From assembly GCA_031963465.1 (NCBI GenBank), contig JASSUG010000001.1, positions 186,001 to 250,000 of the forward strand: a stretch of 64,000 nt of DNA, in the 5' to 3' direction. Below, one piece after another: positions 17,898-27,189 of this stretch. This DNA comes from Mycoavidus cysteinexigens_B (GTDB lineage: Bacteria > Pseudomonadota > Gammaproteobacteria > Burkholderiales > Burkholderiaceae). A program made the position numbers and the translations under genes. The notes below the pieces were generated by a model. That model saw only the letters and a program-made list of their open reading frames with translations, was not told where the DNA came from and did no database searches. Numbering within the stretch: position 1 is the first letter of the stretch; every line of letters starts with the position of its first letter.

Positions 17898-19079
17898 ATG
17901 GAATTTGAAATGCTGGAAACGGAAACCAGCGGTACCATCATTAAGGTGGTAGGCGTTGGCGGAGCAGGCGGCAATGCAGTGCAGCACATGATTAACCGCG
18001 GCGTGCAAGGGGTGGATTTTTTGTGCATGAATACCGATGCGCAAGCCTTGATGCGCTCACAAGCCGCGCATGTGATTCAACTGGGCAAGACGGGTTTGGG
18101 CGCTGGCGCTAAACCTGAAATGGGGCAAGCTGCTGCCGAAGAAGCGCGTGAGCGCATCGCCGATTGTTTGCGCGGTGCGCATATGGTCTTTATCACCGCC
18201 GGCATGGGCGGAGGCACCGGCACCGGAGCGGCCCCCGTGGTGGCGCAAATCGCCAAGGAAATGGGTATTCTGACCGTCGGTGTCGTCTCCAAGCCCTTTG
18301 AATTTGAAGGGGGCAAGCGGATGCGTATCGCTGAGGCCGGCTCGCAAGCGCTTGAAGCGCAAGTGGATTCATTGATTGTCGTGCTCAACGATAAGCTCTT
18401 TGACGTCATGGGCGATGATGCTGAAATGGACAAATGTTTTCAGTGTGCAGATGACGTACTGCATAATGCTGTCGCTGGGATTGCAGAAATCATCAATGTC
18501 GAAGGTCTAGTCAACGTTGACTTTGAAGACGTGAAAACGGTCATGGGCGAACAAGGCAAAGCGATGATGGGGACGGCCACCATCGCCGGCATTGACCGCG
18601 CACGCCTCGCGGCAGAACAAGCGGTGGCCAGCCCATTGCTGGAAGGGGTTGATTTGTCGGGTGCGCGTGGTGTGCTGGTGAATATCACCGCCAGCCGTTC
18701 ATTGCGCCTATCTGAAACACGTGAAGTGATGAATACCATCAAAAGCTACGCTGCTGAAGATGCAACGGTGATCTTTGGCACGGTTTATGATGATGCCATG
18801 GGCGAGGCGCTGCGGGTCACCGTAGTGGCGACAGGTTTAGGCCGCACCGCCAAAAAAGCCCAAGCCGTGCCGATGACCCTATTAAGAACGGGAACGGACA
18901 ATGTACCGGTAAACGTGGCTCACGCCCCATTATCGAATGCAACCGACTATGGTGCGCTGGACACCCCGGCCGTTTGGCGCAGTTCGCGTGAGACGGCGTC
19001 CGCTCATGTTAGCGCACTAGAGAAAAAAGGCGTGGATCGTTATGATATTCCAGCCTTTTTGCGTAATCAGGCAGATTGA
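17898..19079 (+). CDS. ftsZ: Cell division GTPase FtsZ
   Basis: Tubulin-like GTPase that forms the Z ring. The 393-residue product has IKVVGVGGAGGNAVQHM, the tubulin signature GGGTGTG at about residues 104-110, the T5-T6 region, the synergy-loop motif VDFEDVKTVM, and the conserved C-terminal peptide RYDIPAFLRNQAD that binds FtsA and ZipA. A GGAG site lies 7 nt before the ATG. It is the last division gene before lpxC. Confidence 0.97.
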   Translation: MEFEMLETETSGTIIKVVGVGGAGGNAVQHMINRGVQGVDFLCMNTDAQALMRSQAAHVIQLGKTGLGAGAKPEMGQAAAEEARERIADCLRGAHMVFITAGMGGGTGTGAAPVVAQIAKEMGILTVGVVSKPFEFEGGKRMRIAEAGSQALEAQVDSLIVVLNDKLFDVMGDDAEMDKCFQCADDVLHNAVAGIAEIINVEGLVNVDFEDVKTVMGEQGKAMMGTATIAGIDRARLAAEQAVASPLLEGVDLSGARGVLVNITASRSLRLSETREVMNTIKSYAAEDATVIFGTVYDDAMGEALRVTVVATGLGRTAKKAQAVPMTLLRTGTDNVPVNVAHAPLSNATDYGALDTPAVWRSSRETASAHVSALEKKGVDRYDIPAFLRNQAD

Positions 19080-19190
19080 CGCACGGCGCAGAGGCTGAGC
19101 ACGCCACTCCCCTTCAGCGCTACGATGGCAAACGGGAGTGGGGCTGCGCTCGTTTGCTTTTGGTCACAGTGGGCAACAGTTTGATACAAG

Positions 19191-19226
19191 CCAATAGGCT
19201 GAATTGAGTATAATTCAGCCTATTGG
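19191..19226 (+). promoter_or_regulatory. Perfect 15-bp palindrome with a TATAAT in its centre, upstream of lpxC
   Basis: CCAATAGGCTGAATT (19191-19205) and its exact reverse complement (19212-19226) flank a 6-nt loop. A perfect -10 box TATAAT (19209-19214) spans the centre, 42 bp before the lpxC ATG. TTGATA at 19181-19186 is a possible but too distant -35 (22-bp spacing). No U run follows, so an operator over a promoter fits better than a terminator. An earlier pair CCACTCCC/GGGAGTGG (19104-19141) also lies in this gap. Confidence 0.5.
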
Positions 19227-19255
19227 TCCAAGGTTTTCGATTATAACTATTAAAT

Positions 19256-20173
19256 ATGCTAAAGCAGCGCACAATCAAATCCATTGTCAAAACCATTGGC
19301 ATCGGATTGCATTCTGGTCGCAAGGTCGAGCTTACGCTACGTCCTGCTGGAGTTCATACGGGTATCGTGTTTACGCGTATTGATCTGACGCCGCCAGTTG
19401 AAATTCCAGCCTCTGCCTCTAGCATCGGGGATACTAGGCTAGCCTCCGTGCTGCAGAAAGAAGGGGCGCGCATCTCAACCATTGAGCATTTGATGTCGGC
19501 TTGTGCCGGGCTTGGGATTGATAACCTTTACGTCGATGTGACCGCTGAAGAGATTCCAATTATGGATGGCAGCGCCGCTTCTTTTATCTTTTTATTGCAG
19601 TCAGCCGGCATTGCAGAGCAAAACGCGGCCAAAAAATTCATCAAAATTAAACGGCGAATTGAGGTACGCGATGGCGATAAATTTGCCTGCTTCGATCCAT
19701 ACTTTGGGTTTAAGCTCAAATTTACGATTGACTTTCACCATCCTGCCGTTGACAAAACAGGTCAGAAGCTAGTGGTTGATTTTGCGGATACCTCCTATGT
19801 GCGGGAAATCGCGCGCGCGCGGACTTTTGGCTTTGCGCATGAAGTGGAAGCAATGCGCGAGTTGGGTTTAGCGCGCGGCGGCAGTATGGATAACGCGATT
19901 GTGCTCGATGAATATCGCATCTTAAATAACGATGGCTTACGCTATGAAGATGAATTCGTGAAGCACAAAATGCTGGATGCGATTGGCGATTTATATGTGG
20001 CGGGTCACCCGCTGTTGGCTTCTTATGAAGCTTATAAATCGGGCCATAAGCTTAACAATGCATTATTGCGTGAGTTGTTTGCGCACGAAGACGCGTATGA
20101 GATTGTGACCTTTGATGATTTACACAAAGCGCCCCGTGGTTTTGCCTTTGATGTACAAACGGCTTTTGTATAA
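19256..20173 (+). CDS. lpxC: UDP-3-O-acyl-N-acetylglucosamine deacetylase LpxC
   Basis: Zinc metalloamidase for the committed step of lipid A synthesis in the cytoplasm. The 305-residue product shows two LpxC domains. The zinc ligands are visible: His78 in STIEHLMSA, and His237 and Asp241 in VKHKMLDAIGD. The GIGLHSG opening, EEIPIMDGSA and ARARTFGF blocks are present. It closes the dcw cluster as usual in beta-proteobacteria. The genes normally following it (such as secA) are absent, and an accessory region starts directly after the stop. Confidence 0.96.
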   Translation: MLKQRTIKSIVKTIGIGLHSGRKVELTLRPAGVHTGIVFTRIDLTPPVEIPASASSIGDTRLASVLQKEGARISTIEHLMSACAGLGIDNLYVDVTAEEIPIMDGSAASFIFLLQSAGIAEQNAAKKFIKIKRRIEVRDGDKFACFDPYFGFKLKFTIDFHHPAVDKTGQKLVVDFADTSYVREIARARTFGFAHEVEAMRELGLARGGSMDNAIVLDEYRILNNDGLRYEDEFVKHKMLDAIGDLYVAGHPLLASYEAYKSGHKLNNALLRELFAHEDAYEIVTFDDLHKAPRGFAFDVQTAFV

Positions 20174-20186
20174 ATTAAGTTTTATG

Positions 20187-20232
20187 ATCAGCGCCGATTT
20201 CTCTAAGCTATCAGCGCCGATTTCTCTGAGCT
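20187..20232. repeat. Two tandem 23-bp copies after lpxC
   Basis: Two adjacent units beginning ATCAGCGCCGATTTCTCT differ at one base (AAGCT versus GAGCT). They mark the boundary between the dcw cluster and the accessory block, starting 14 bp after the lpxC stop. The second copy overlaps the end of a WD40 remnant on the other strand. Confidence 0.65.
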
Positions 20233-20426
20233 GAGGGAGTAACCGTCGCTTGTCCTCGCTTAACCGTGCGATCCTGGCTACATGACGCTAGCCACTTGCC
20301 ATCTGACGAAAATACGACGCTCTCCACGCTTTTCGCATGGCCTTCAAGTACCTTCAAAAGCTCAAGCTTGCCGGGCGCTGTGAGGCCATATATTTTGACC
20401 GTATGATGATTGCTGCCTAAAGCCAA
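20211..20426 (-). pseudogene. Remnant of a WD40-repeat gene
   Basis: The minus strand encodes a 71-residue stretch with about one and a half WD40 units. HHTVKIYGL is the end of one unit, then LEGHAKSVESVVFSSDGKWL and ASCSQDRTVK form the next, after which the similarity stops. The wording (FSSDGKWLAS) is closer to the WD40 units of the NACHT-WD40 protein at 34704-40112 than to the gene next door. No upstream domain or further units are found on either side, so this is a leftover of a lost paralog. The rest of the 377-bp gap up to 20550 shows no gene. Confidence 0.65.
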
Positions 20427-20550
20427 ATTGATCCTGCTTTACGTGGAAAGGGGGAGTCGATTTCTGTAAAATGCGGGTCTTTTGGTTGAGTCCCATTGGC
20501 GAGTCACCATCGCGCCTTCTGTATACCTCTTACTTTTGAAGAAAAAGATC

Positions 20551-23190
20551 ATGTTAAACCCTATTTCAAGCTCAGCTACCGCTTCCTATGGCGTCGTGCA
20601 AAAATCTGCAACGGTGTCATTACAGTCGCTGCCCGTCGAAGTTCAAGAAGAAGTCGCCACTCATCTGCCAGTATGGGAGCAGCAGCGTTTCTTTAACGCC
20701 CTGACAACAGTGACCCGAGAGGGCGAGCCTGTGGACTCACCTGTACTGAAATTACATTTGTTGCAGCAAAGGATAGCGGCGCAATATCATCAGAGTTTGG
20801 CGAGTGTAGATGGGAGCTTACGAGCCTTTGCGTTGAATCAAGTGCAAAGGCTATGGGAATCAGGGCAACTCGATCAAGTGGTAGAGAGGCCAGGATTGTT
20901 TGCGTTGGTGTGTCTTGTTGATGATCCAAAGGTATTTGAATATATAAGGGAAAAAATCCAACAAGCGCCGGAGTTAAAGGCTAAGCTACTGAGTTGGGTC
21001 GAACGCTCAAAAACAGAAGAAGTGCAGCCGATGGCGGCCAATGCGCTGACCCTATTGGTGAAAAGTGGTGCCCGGTTTAGTGGCGCGGATTTAAGGGGCG
21101 TCCGGATCCCTGGGGCGGATCTGAGTTTTGGAGTATTTGATTCCGCGCAGTTGCAAGGAGCGGATTTAAGCCAGGTCAAGCTTTGTAATAGCTGGCTGCG
21201 CCAGGCAAATTTAAGTGGCGCGCAGATGTCCGGGGTGCAGTTTGGCGAATGGCCTTATCTGCAAGAACAGAGCGATGTGAATTCTTGTGCGTACTCACCG
21301 GATGGGAAACACTGTGCGGTAGGTCTTGAAAACGGTAAGATCAACGTGTATTCGACTGCGGATTGGCAGAAAATTCACACCTTAGAAGGACATATCTTAG
21401 AAGGACATATACGTGGTATTGATAGCGTGGTGTATTCGCCGAGCGGCGCGCAGATTGCTTCGGCCAGTTATGACAAGACGGTGCGTCTGTGGGACGCGCA
21501 CAGCGGCGCCCTGGTGCATACCTTAGAACATCCAGACGAGGTTAAAAGTGTGGCGTATTCGCCGAGCGGTGCGCAGATTGCCTCGAGCAGTAAGGACGAG
21601 AAGGTGCGCGTGTGGGACGTGCACAGCCGAACCCTTAGTCATACCTTAGAAGGACATACAAAGTCTGTTAATAGCGTGGTGTACGCGCCGAGCGGCAAGC
21701 AAATCGCCTCGGTTAGTGATGACAATACGGTGCGTCTGTGGGACGCGCACAGCGGAGTCCACGTGCGCACGTTAAAAGGACATGCAGACGCTGTTTGGAG
21801 CGTGGTGTATTCGCCGAGTGGTGAGCAGATTGCCTCGAGCAGTAAGGACAAGACGGTGCGGCTGTGGGACGCGCACAGCGGAGCCCTCAGGCACACCTTA
21901 GAAGGACATACGGGCTATGTGACTAGTGTGGCGTATGCGCCGAGCGGTGCGCAGATCGCTTCGAGCGGTGATGACGAGACAGTTCGTCTGTGGGACGCGC
22001 ACAACGGAGTGCTTGGGCATACCTTACTCGGACATACAAAACCTGTGAGTAGTGTGGTGTATTCGCCGAGCGGGTCGCAGATTGCCTCGGGCAGTTGGGA
22101 CAAGACGGTCCGTCTGTGGGACGCGCACAGAGGAGCCCTTGGGTACACCTTAGAAGGACATACCAATTGGGCTAGTAGCGTGGTGTATTCGCCGAGCGGT
22201 GCGCAGATCGCCTCGGGCAGTTGGGACAAGACGGTCCGTCTGTGGGACGCGCACAGCGGAGCCCTTATGCACACCTTAGAAGGACATACTTGGTATATTG
22301 ATAGCGTGGTGTATTCGCCGAGCGGTGCGCAGCTCGCTTCGACCGGTGGTGACAAGACGGTTCATCTGTGGGATGCGCACAGTGGAGTCTTTGAGCGCAC
22401 TTTAGAAGAACATACCTCGACTGTTTTAAGCGTAGCGTATTCGCCAAGTGGTTCGCAGATCGCCTCGGGCACTGCTGACGGGACGATTCGGCTGTGGGAC
22501 ACGCATAGTGGAGCCCTTGGGCGCACCTTAGATGGACATACCTCCAGGGTGAGTAGCGTGGTGTATTCGCCGAGCGGGTCACAGATTGCCTCGGGCAGTT
22601 GGGACAAGACAGTTTGTCTGTGGGACGCACACAGCGGAATCCTGAAGCATACTTTACTCGGACATACAGGCTCTATTTATAGTGTTGCGTATGCGCCGAG
22701 TGGGTCGCAAATCGCCTCGGCGGGGGCTTGGGACAAGACGGTGCGTCTGTGGGACGCGCACAGCGGAGCCCCTGGGCACACCTTAGAGGGGCATGGCAGC
22801 TGGGTTGTTAGCGTGGCGTATGCGCCAAGCGGTGAGCTGATCGCCTCGGGTAGTAAGGACAAGACGGTGCGTCTGTGGGATGTTGTCTCGGGTCAGTGCC
22901 GGGCGGTGATTAACGATTTTAACGACCATCTCTGTAGCGTTGCTTGGACAATAACCTGTGACGGCAGCTATCTGGTGACTGGAAGTGCCGATAAATCCGT
23001 GCGCCGGTGGCAGGTGAAAGAAGAAGGCGAAGAGACTAAAGTTATTTTTTGCTGGGGTTCCACGCATGAAGCCTTGAAGGTGAAAGATACGTTATTCGAA
23101 GGGGTGCAAGGGTTGAGCAAGCTGAATGAGAGGCTTGTGAGGCAGCGTGGGGCGGTAGGCGAGCTGTCTTCAAACTCACGCGGGAGTTAA
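20551..23190 (+). CDS. F-box-like / pentapeptide / 14-unit WD40 protein
   Basis: Product of 879 residues, apparently cytoplasmic, with no signal peptide. Residues about 24-61 have an F-box-like pattern (LQSLPVEVQEEVATHL then RFFNALTTVTR). A helical linker ends in LLSWVERSKTEE. Pentapeptide repeats with GADL motifs cover about 176-235, and WD40 units cover about 244-830. I count 14 units, enough for two seven-bladed propellers. The units are nearly identical (SVVYSPSGAQIAS, TVRLWDAHSGAL) except for a few residues after GHT, one before SV and one before the DK. The tail has EGVQGLSKLNERL and QRGAVGE. The ATG at 20551 matches the start of the paralog at 55203. Function is unknown; a protein-recognition scaffold or host-directed effector is inference. 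Confidence 0.85.
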   Translation: MLNPISSSATASYGVVQKSATVSLQSLPVEVQEEVATHLPVWEQQRFFNALTTVTREGEPVDSPVLKLHLLQQRIAAQYHQSLASVDGSLRAFALNQVQRLWESGQLDQVVERPGLFALVCLVDDPKVFEYIREKIQQAPELKAKLLSWVERSKTEEVQPMAANALTLLVKSGARFSGADLRGVRIPGADLSFGVFDSAQLQGADLSQVKLCNSWLRQANLSGAQMSGVQFGEWPYLQEQSDVNSCAYSPDGKHCAVGLENGKINVYSTADWQKIHTLEGHILEGHIRGIDSVVYSPSGAQIASASYDKTVRLWDAHSGALVHTLEHPDEVKSVAYSPSGAQIASSSKDEKVRVWDVHSRTLSHTLEGHTKSVNSVVYAPSGKQIASVSDDNTVRLWDAHSGVHVRTLKGHADAVWSVVYSPSGEQIASSSKDKTVRLWDAHSGALRHTLEGHTGYVTSVAYAPSGAQIASSGDDETVRLWDAHNGVLGHTLLGHTKPVSSVVYSPSGSQIASGSWDKTVRLWDAHRGALGYTLEGHTNWASSVVYSPSGAQIASGSWDKTVRLWDAHSGALMHTLEGHTWYIDSVVYSPSGAQLASTGGDKTVHLWDAHSGVFERTLEEHTSTVLSVAYSPSGSQIASGTADGTIRLWDTHSGALGRTLDGHTSRVSSVVYSPSGSQIASGSWDKTVCLWDAHSGILKHTLLGHTGSIYSVAYAPSGSQIASAGAWDKTVRLWDAHSGAPGHTLEGHGSWVVSVAYAPSGELIASGSKDKTVRLWDVVSGQCRAVINDFNDHLCSVAWTITCDGSYLVTGSADKSVRRWQVKEEGEETKVIFCWGSTHEALKVKDTLFEGVQGLSKLNERLVRQRGAVGELSSNSRGS

Positions 23191-23289
23191 GAGAGTATCG
23201 TCCCGCCCGGCTAGATGCAGGCGGGGCGGCCAACCTCATGCGTTTGGGTCGCTCTGCTGCGGTTTACCCCAATCCAGGTGGTGGCCAAC

Positions 23290-24282
23290 TCAAGTCATCG
23301 TGACCCGCCTTAGGTAATCTTCGATTCGTCTTTCGGTTTGCTTCGTTGCGTGATATACGCCGCGCTTGTCAGTACGTAGCAGGATGCCAGATTTGAGCCA
23401 GCTTTGCTGCATATGGCGAGGTATGTCGCGCTCAAACAGATCACGTGCGGTGACAGTCTTTGCTGGTTTCTGGGACGGTTGCCGCAGCTTTACCCTTTTT
23501 TTCTTGACCGGCGCAGGCTGAACCTGCGCTACTTGACGAGTGGCCGCCGATGCTATCGCAACTGGTGACTCATTTAATTCAATCCCAAATAATGCAGATA
23601 GATCTGACGTATCCAGTTGCTGGTGCGGTTCCGACTGTGCGTCGGCTACCGATAGGTTAGCCGCTTGCCGAATCAATTCCAGCGGGTCGACATGGCGCAA
23701 CTCAAACAATAATTCCGGCTGACTATCTAGGCGAGTCCCCACACCATATAATGCCGCGGCAATATGTTTGCACATCGACGCTGAATCGGGGCAGCTGCAA
23801 CGAAAATCAATCTGCTGCGGGACCGGAAACAAGCCGGCGCCGTGACGCGTGACCACTTCCATGACGGAGTTCGACAAACGCCCTTGCAACAACTCCACCA
23901 GCGATGCAACTTGACCGGCGCATTCACGCAAAATCGATTGCCAGCGCTCTGCCTTCAGTGCGTCTACGCTGATGCTAACCTTGTACATTTCTGAGCCACA
24001 AACCAGCGCCGTAATTTTGCCTGCTTTGATGGTCAGGTCAAGCACCGAACCATGCCGCACGTAGGTGCGTCCACGCGGTAATCGGCTAGCATAGTCGCTA
24101 TAGGTTTCAAGATTGTCGCACCATTTTTTGCCCCAAAAAGTACGCGCGATAGTGCGTCCCTCAATGGTGACTGGCTGACAGACTCGCCCTTTTTTTTCAA
24201 GGGATTTTAATTTTCGTTGCGCTTTGTCGCGCCGTTCCGCGACCGAGACATAAGGCGCCCAACCACCATAATAAAAATCCAT
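23290..24282 (-). CDS. SWIM zinc-finger protein
   Basis: Product of 330 residues with a SWIM motif (CxCxnCxH) at about residues 161-172: CSCPDSASMCKH, preceded by IDFRC. The opening YYGGWAPYVSVAERR and the stretch ARTFWGKKWCDNLETYSDY are typical of SWIM proteins encoded beside SNF2 helicases in many bacteria. The C-terminal third is basic and low in complexity (VKKKRVKLRQPSQK), suiting nucleic-acid binding. It lies 34 bp downstream of the helicase gene and probably shares its transcript. Its biochemical role is not established. Confidence 0.85.
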   Translation of the reverse strand: MDFYYGGWAPYVSVAERRDKAQRKLKSLEKKGRVCQPVTIEGRTIARTFWGKKWCDNLETYSDYASRLPRGRTYVRHGSVLDLTIKAGKITALVCGSEMYKVSISVDALKAERWQSILRECAGQVASLVELLQGRLSNSVMEVVTRHGAGLFPVPQQIDFRCSCPDSASMCKHIAAALYGVGTRLDSQPELLFELRHVDPLELIRQAANLSVADAQSEPHQQLDTSDLSALFGIELNESPVAIASAATRQVAQVQPAPVKKKRVKLRQPSQKPAKTVTARDLFERDIPRHMQQSWLKSGILLRTDKRGVYHATKQTERRIEDYLRRVTMT

Positions 24283-24316
24283 CTTTCATTCCACATGACA
24301 GAGCTGCACAGCGAGT

Positions 24317-27148
24317 TCATTTATCATCCATGGCGCTATTAATATCAAGCGACACGAGCTTCAGTAATGCCTTATTATCCATTTCGGTCAGCAACATTTC
24401 ACCACCGTTTGCAAGAATATCATTGGATAGTCCGAGTTTGGTGTCGATCAGCGCATCGATTTTTTCTTCGACAGTACCGCGACAAATAAATTTATGGACC
24501 AGCACATTTTTTTTCTGGCCGATGCGGTAGGCACGATCGGTTGCCTGATTTTCCACCGCAGGATTCCACCAGCGATCGAAATGAATCACGTGCGACGCGG
24601 CCGTCAGATTAAGACCCGTGCCCCCTGCTTTGATGGAGAGCACAAAAAACGGCGGTCCTTGTTCCTGTTGAAACTGATCAACCAGCGACTTGCGCGTTTT
24701 GACCGGGGTTGCGCCATGCAACAGCAATCCAGGTCGCCCAAACACCTCTTGTAAAAATTCAACTAACGGCCCGGTCATTTCCTGGAATTGGGTAAAGATT
24801 AGAACTTTTTCTTGGCGCGCCGCAATCGCCTCAGCCAGTTCGCGCAACCGGGCAAATTTTCCGCTGTCATCCGGTGCATAAGCACCATCGCCTAACCATT
24901 GGGACGGATGATTGCAAATCTGCTTGAAGCGCATTAGGAAAGCCAGCACCGCACCCCGCCTGGCGATGCCATCCAGGGACTCGATCTGCTGGGCCAGGGC
25001 ATCGACCGCTTGTTGGTACAAACTGGCTTGCAGTCGGCTGAGTACGCAATAAGCCTTGACCTCGGTTTTGTCCGGCAGATCGGAAATAACCCGCTTATCG
25101 CTTTTCAGGCGGCGCAGAATGTAAGGCTGAACCAGCTTGCGCAACGGCGCGTAACCAAGCCGCTCGTCTTGCTCTAGAAGGCGGGCGAAACGACTGAATG
25201 TCTTGTCAGAGCCCAGTAGACCGGGACAGATAAAATCAAACAGTGACCATAAATCGCCCAGCCGGTTTTCCACGGGTGTCCCGGTCAACGCAAACCGCAC
25301 TCGGCTCTTCAATGCCTTGGCCGCTTGCGTCTGCCGCGCTCCCGGATTTTTGATGGCCTGGGCTTCATCCAGCACCACCAGCGACCAGCGTATCTCCAAC
25401 AGCCAGGGTAGCCGGATCAAATTACCGTAACTGGTGATGACAACATCCCACTCGGCGAGCTGTCCGGCCGGCAGTGTAGCCAGCGTTTTGCTTGGTTGCG
25501 CAGAGGAGTGCGCCACAAATATGCGTAGGGTAGGCGCGAAGCGGGCCATTTCGGCTTGCCAATTGCCGATCAACGATGCGGGCAACACCAGCAAATGCGG
25601 ACCGGGATCGGCTTCCTGTTTGGCGAGCAAGAGCAGGGCGATGACTTGCACCGTCTTGCCTAGACCCATATCGTCCGCCAGGCATCCTCCCAACCCCAGG
25701 CGATGCAACCACCATAACCACTGCACGCCATCTTGTTGGTAGGCGCGCAGCTGTGCCTTGAGTTCCGCTCCAGGGTGCGCTTTGCTGCGCACATTGTGTG
25801 GATTGCGTAGCCCTTCCAGCGCATCCTTCAGCCAGTCACCTGCCACGACAGTAGACCAATCTGCCGTATCGTCTGATAGCACTGCCATGTCATTGCCTGC
25901 CACTGCAGCACCGGCTAACAAGCGCAAACCATCAAGAAAAGAAATTCCATCGCCAGCTGCCTCGCGCTGTACTTTTTGCCAATGAGCGAGGACCCCATCG
26001 AGCTTTTCTCGGTCCAACTCGACCCAACGCCCTTTGATTCGTACCAAACCATCGCCGGCCGCGAGCAGTTGTTCCCATTCAGCAGACGAAAGCGTCTCGC
26101 CATCGAGTGAAAGCGATACATTGAAGTCGAGCATCGTATTCAGCCCTAACCCAGCCGCGTGATTGCCGATATTCACCTGTACCTGTGGTCGTGCTGGTTG
26201 ATGGGGTTGCCACCAGTCCGGAATCCGCACCACGATGCCGCATGCTTCGAAGAGTGGAATGTTACGCAAGAATTGATGCGCGTCGGCAGGCGTCCACGCG
26301 ATTGGACGAAAAATGGCGCCGGAGTCTACCAGTACTTTTAACCATGGACTCTGCTCGGCTGCCTTGTGCACCGGCAGTAGCAGCCCAAGCAACGTATTGC
26401 GGTCGCCGACGCCAGCGTACTCTTGTAATGCTTTTCCTAGCGCTTGGTGCTGCACGTGTGATTGTTGCGATACGCTCGCTGCATACGTCGCGAGAAAAGC
26501 GAAGGGTGCTTGCTCATTATTTTTATTTTCGGCGAGATGAAAACAAACGCGGCCAACCAAGTTCCAGCTTGCGTGCTTACGCTGCAGCCATGCCTGCACG
26601 TCGCCATGTTCGGCCGAGATTTCTGTGCGCGCGGCGGTGTGCAGATCAGCCCAAAGACTTTTCAAGCTGGCGAGATCCAGATAGTGCGCTCCGATCATCG
26701 GTGGCATTGACGCTGCCAGCTTTTCCAACTCGGTGAGAGGGGGCGCAATCTCGGCGCTGTCCCACTGCTGGGCTAAATCCGGCACCGCACACAAACGCGC
26801 CATGAACAGATGGCCCAACTCGCGACCGAATGCAAGAGAAGACGGCAACCACATCGCCAGTTCTACTGCGCCCAAGTGGAGTAGCCCATGGCCGCTGCCG
26901 CGCTCGAATGCTTGGCGGATGCGCGTGGTGGCCGCTGGAGATAAATCTGAATGCCCGGCAACAGACGCCAGATGGATTCGCCCCGTCGGAGATATTTCGA
27001 GAGCCAGAGTACTCTCTTTGGAGCCAGTGTCGGGCCGTGCAGAATCATTAACCTCAGATGATGGGAGGGGACGATCATTCTCTCTGTTTGAATGCTCTTG
27101 CTGGTCTATCTTCTGCGGTTGAGGTTGCTGCGCCTGCTTGCTCGACAT
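24317..27148 (-). CDS. SNF2-family DNA helicase/translocase
   Basis: Swi2/Snf2 ATPase of about 943 residues. The N-terminal half resembles the helicase-associated region of bacterial HepA/SNF2 proteins. The C-terminal half has all helicase motifs: LADDMGLGKTVQV (Walker A, near residue 490), VVLDEAQAIKNP (a DEAQ form of motif II, near 590), ALTGTPVENRLGDLWS, KAGGTGLNLTAASHVIHFDR and ATDRAYRIGQ. It acts as a dsDNA translocase rather than a strand-separating helicase. The MSSKQAQQ start at 27148 is chosen; an in-frame ATG at 27178, 11 bp after the upstream stop, is an alternative. No ribosome site decides between them. Confidence 0.88.
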   Translation of the reverse strand: MSSKQAQQPQPQKIDQQEHSNRENDRPLPSSEVNDSARPDTGSKESTLALEISPTGRIHLASVAGHSDLSPAATTRIRQAFERGSGHGLLHLGAVELAMWLPSSLAFGRELGHLFMARLCAVPDLAQQWDSAEIAPPLTELEKLAASMPPMIGAHYLDLASLKSLWADLHTAARTEISAEHGDVQAWLQRKHASWNLVGRVCFHLAENKNNEQAPFAFLATYAASVSQQSHVQHQALGKALQEYAGVGDRNTLLGLLLPVHKAAEQSPWLKVLVDSGAIFRPIAWTPADAHQFLRNIPLFEACGIVVRIPDWWQPHQPARPQVQVNIGNHAAGLGLNTMLDFNVSLSLDGETLSSAEWEQLLAAGDGLVRIKGRWVELDREKLDGVLAHWQKVQREAAGDGISFLDGLRLLAGAAVAGNDMAVLSDDTADWSTVVAGDWLKDALEGLRNPHNVRSKAHPGAELKAQLRAYQQDGVQWLWWLHRLGLGGCLADDMGLGKTVQVIALLLLAKQEADPGPHLLVLPASLIGNWQAEMARFAPTLRIFVAHSSAQPSKTLATLPAGQLAEWDVVITSYGNLIRLPWLLEIRWSLVVLDEAQAIKNPGARQTQAAKALKSRVRFALTGTPVENRLGDLWSLFDFICPGLLGSDKTFSRFARLLEQDERLGYAPLRKLVQPYILRRLKSDKRVISDLPDKTEVKAYCVLSRLQASLYQQAVDALAQQIESLDGIARRGAVLAFLMRFKQICNHPSQWLGDGAYAPDDSGKFARLRELAEAIAARQEKVLIFTQFQEMTGPLVEFLQEVFGRPGLLLHGATPVKTRKSLVDQFQQEQGPPFFVLSIKAGGTGLNLTAASHVIHFDRWWNPAVENQATDRAYRIGQKKNVLVHKFICRGTVEEKIDALIDTKLGLSNDILANGGEMLLTEMDNKALLKLVSLDINSAMDDK

Positions 27149-27189
27149 AAAAATTCTTTTGGAGGAGGTTGAACACATTCTAAGAAAAA

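Noticed and set aside
19104..19141. Inverted repeat CCACTCCC/GGGAGTGG after ftsZ as a terminator
   Set aside because: The loop is 22 nt and no T run follows; the stronger palindrome at 19191 is reported instead.
21639..22862. Long antisense frames in the WD40 genes (also near 56027-57650 and 62021-63300)
   Set aside because: They arise from the repeated codon pattern of the sense strand; their translations are low-complexity mirror repeats without starts or ribosome sites.
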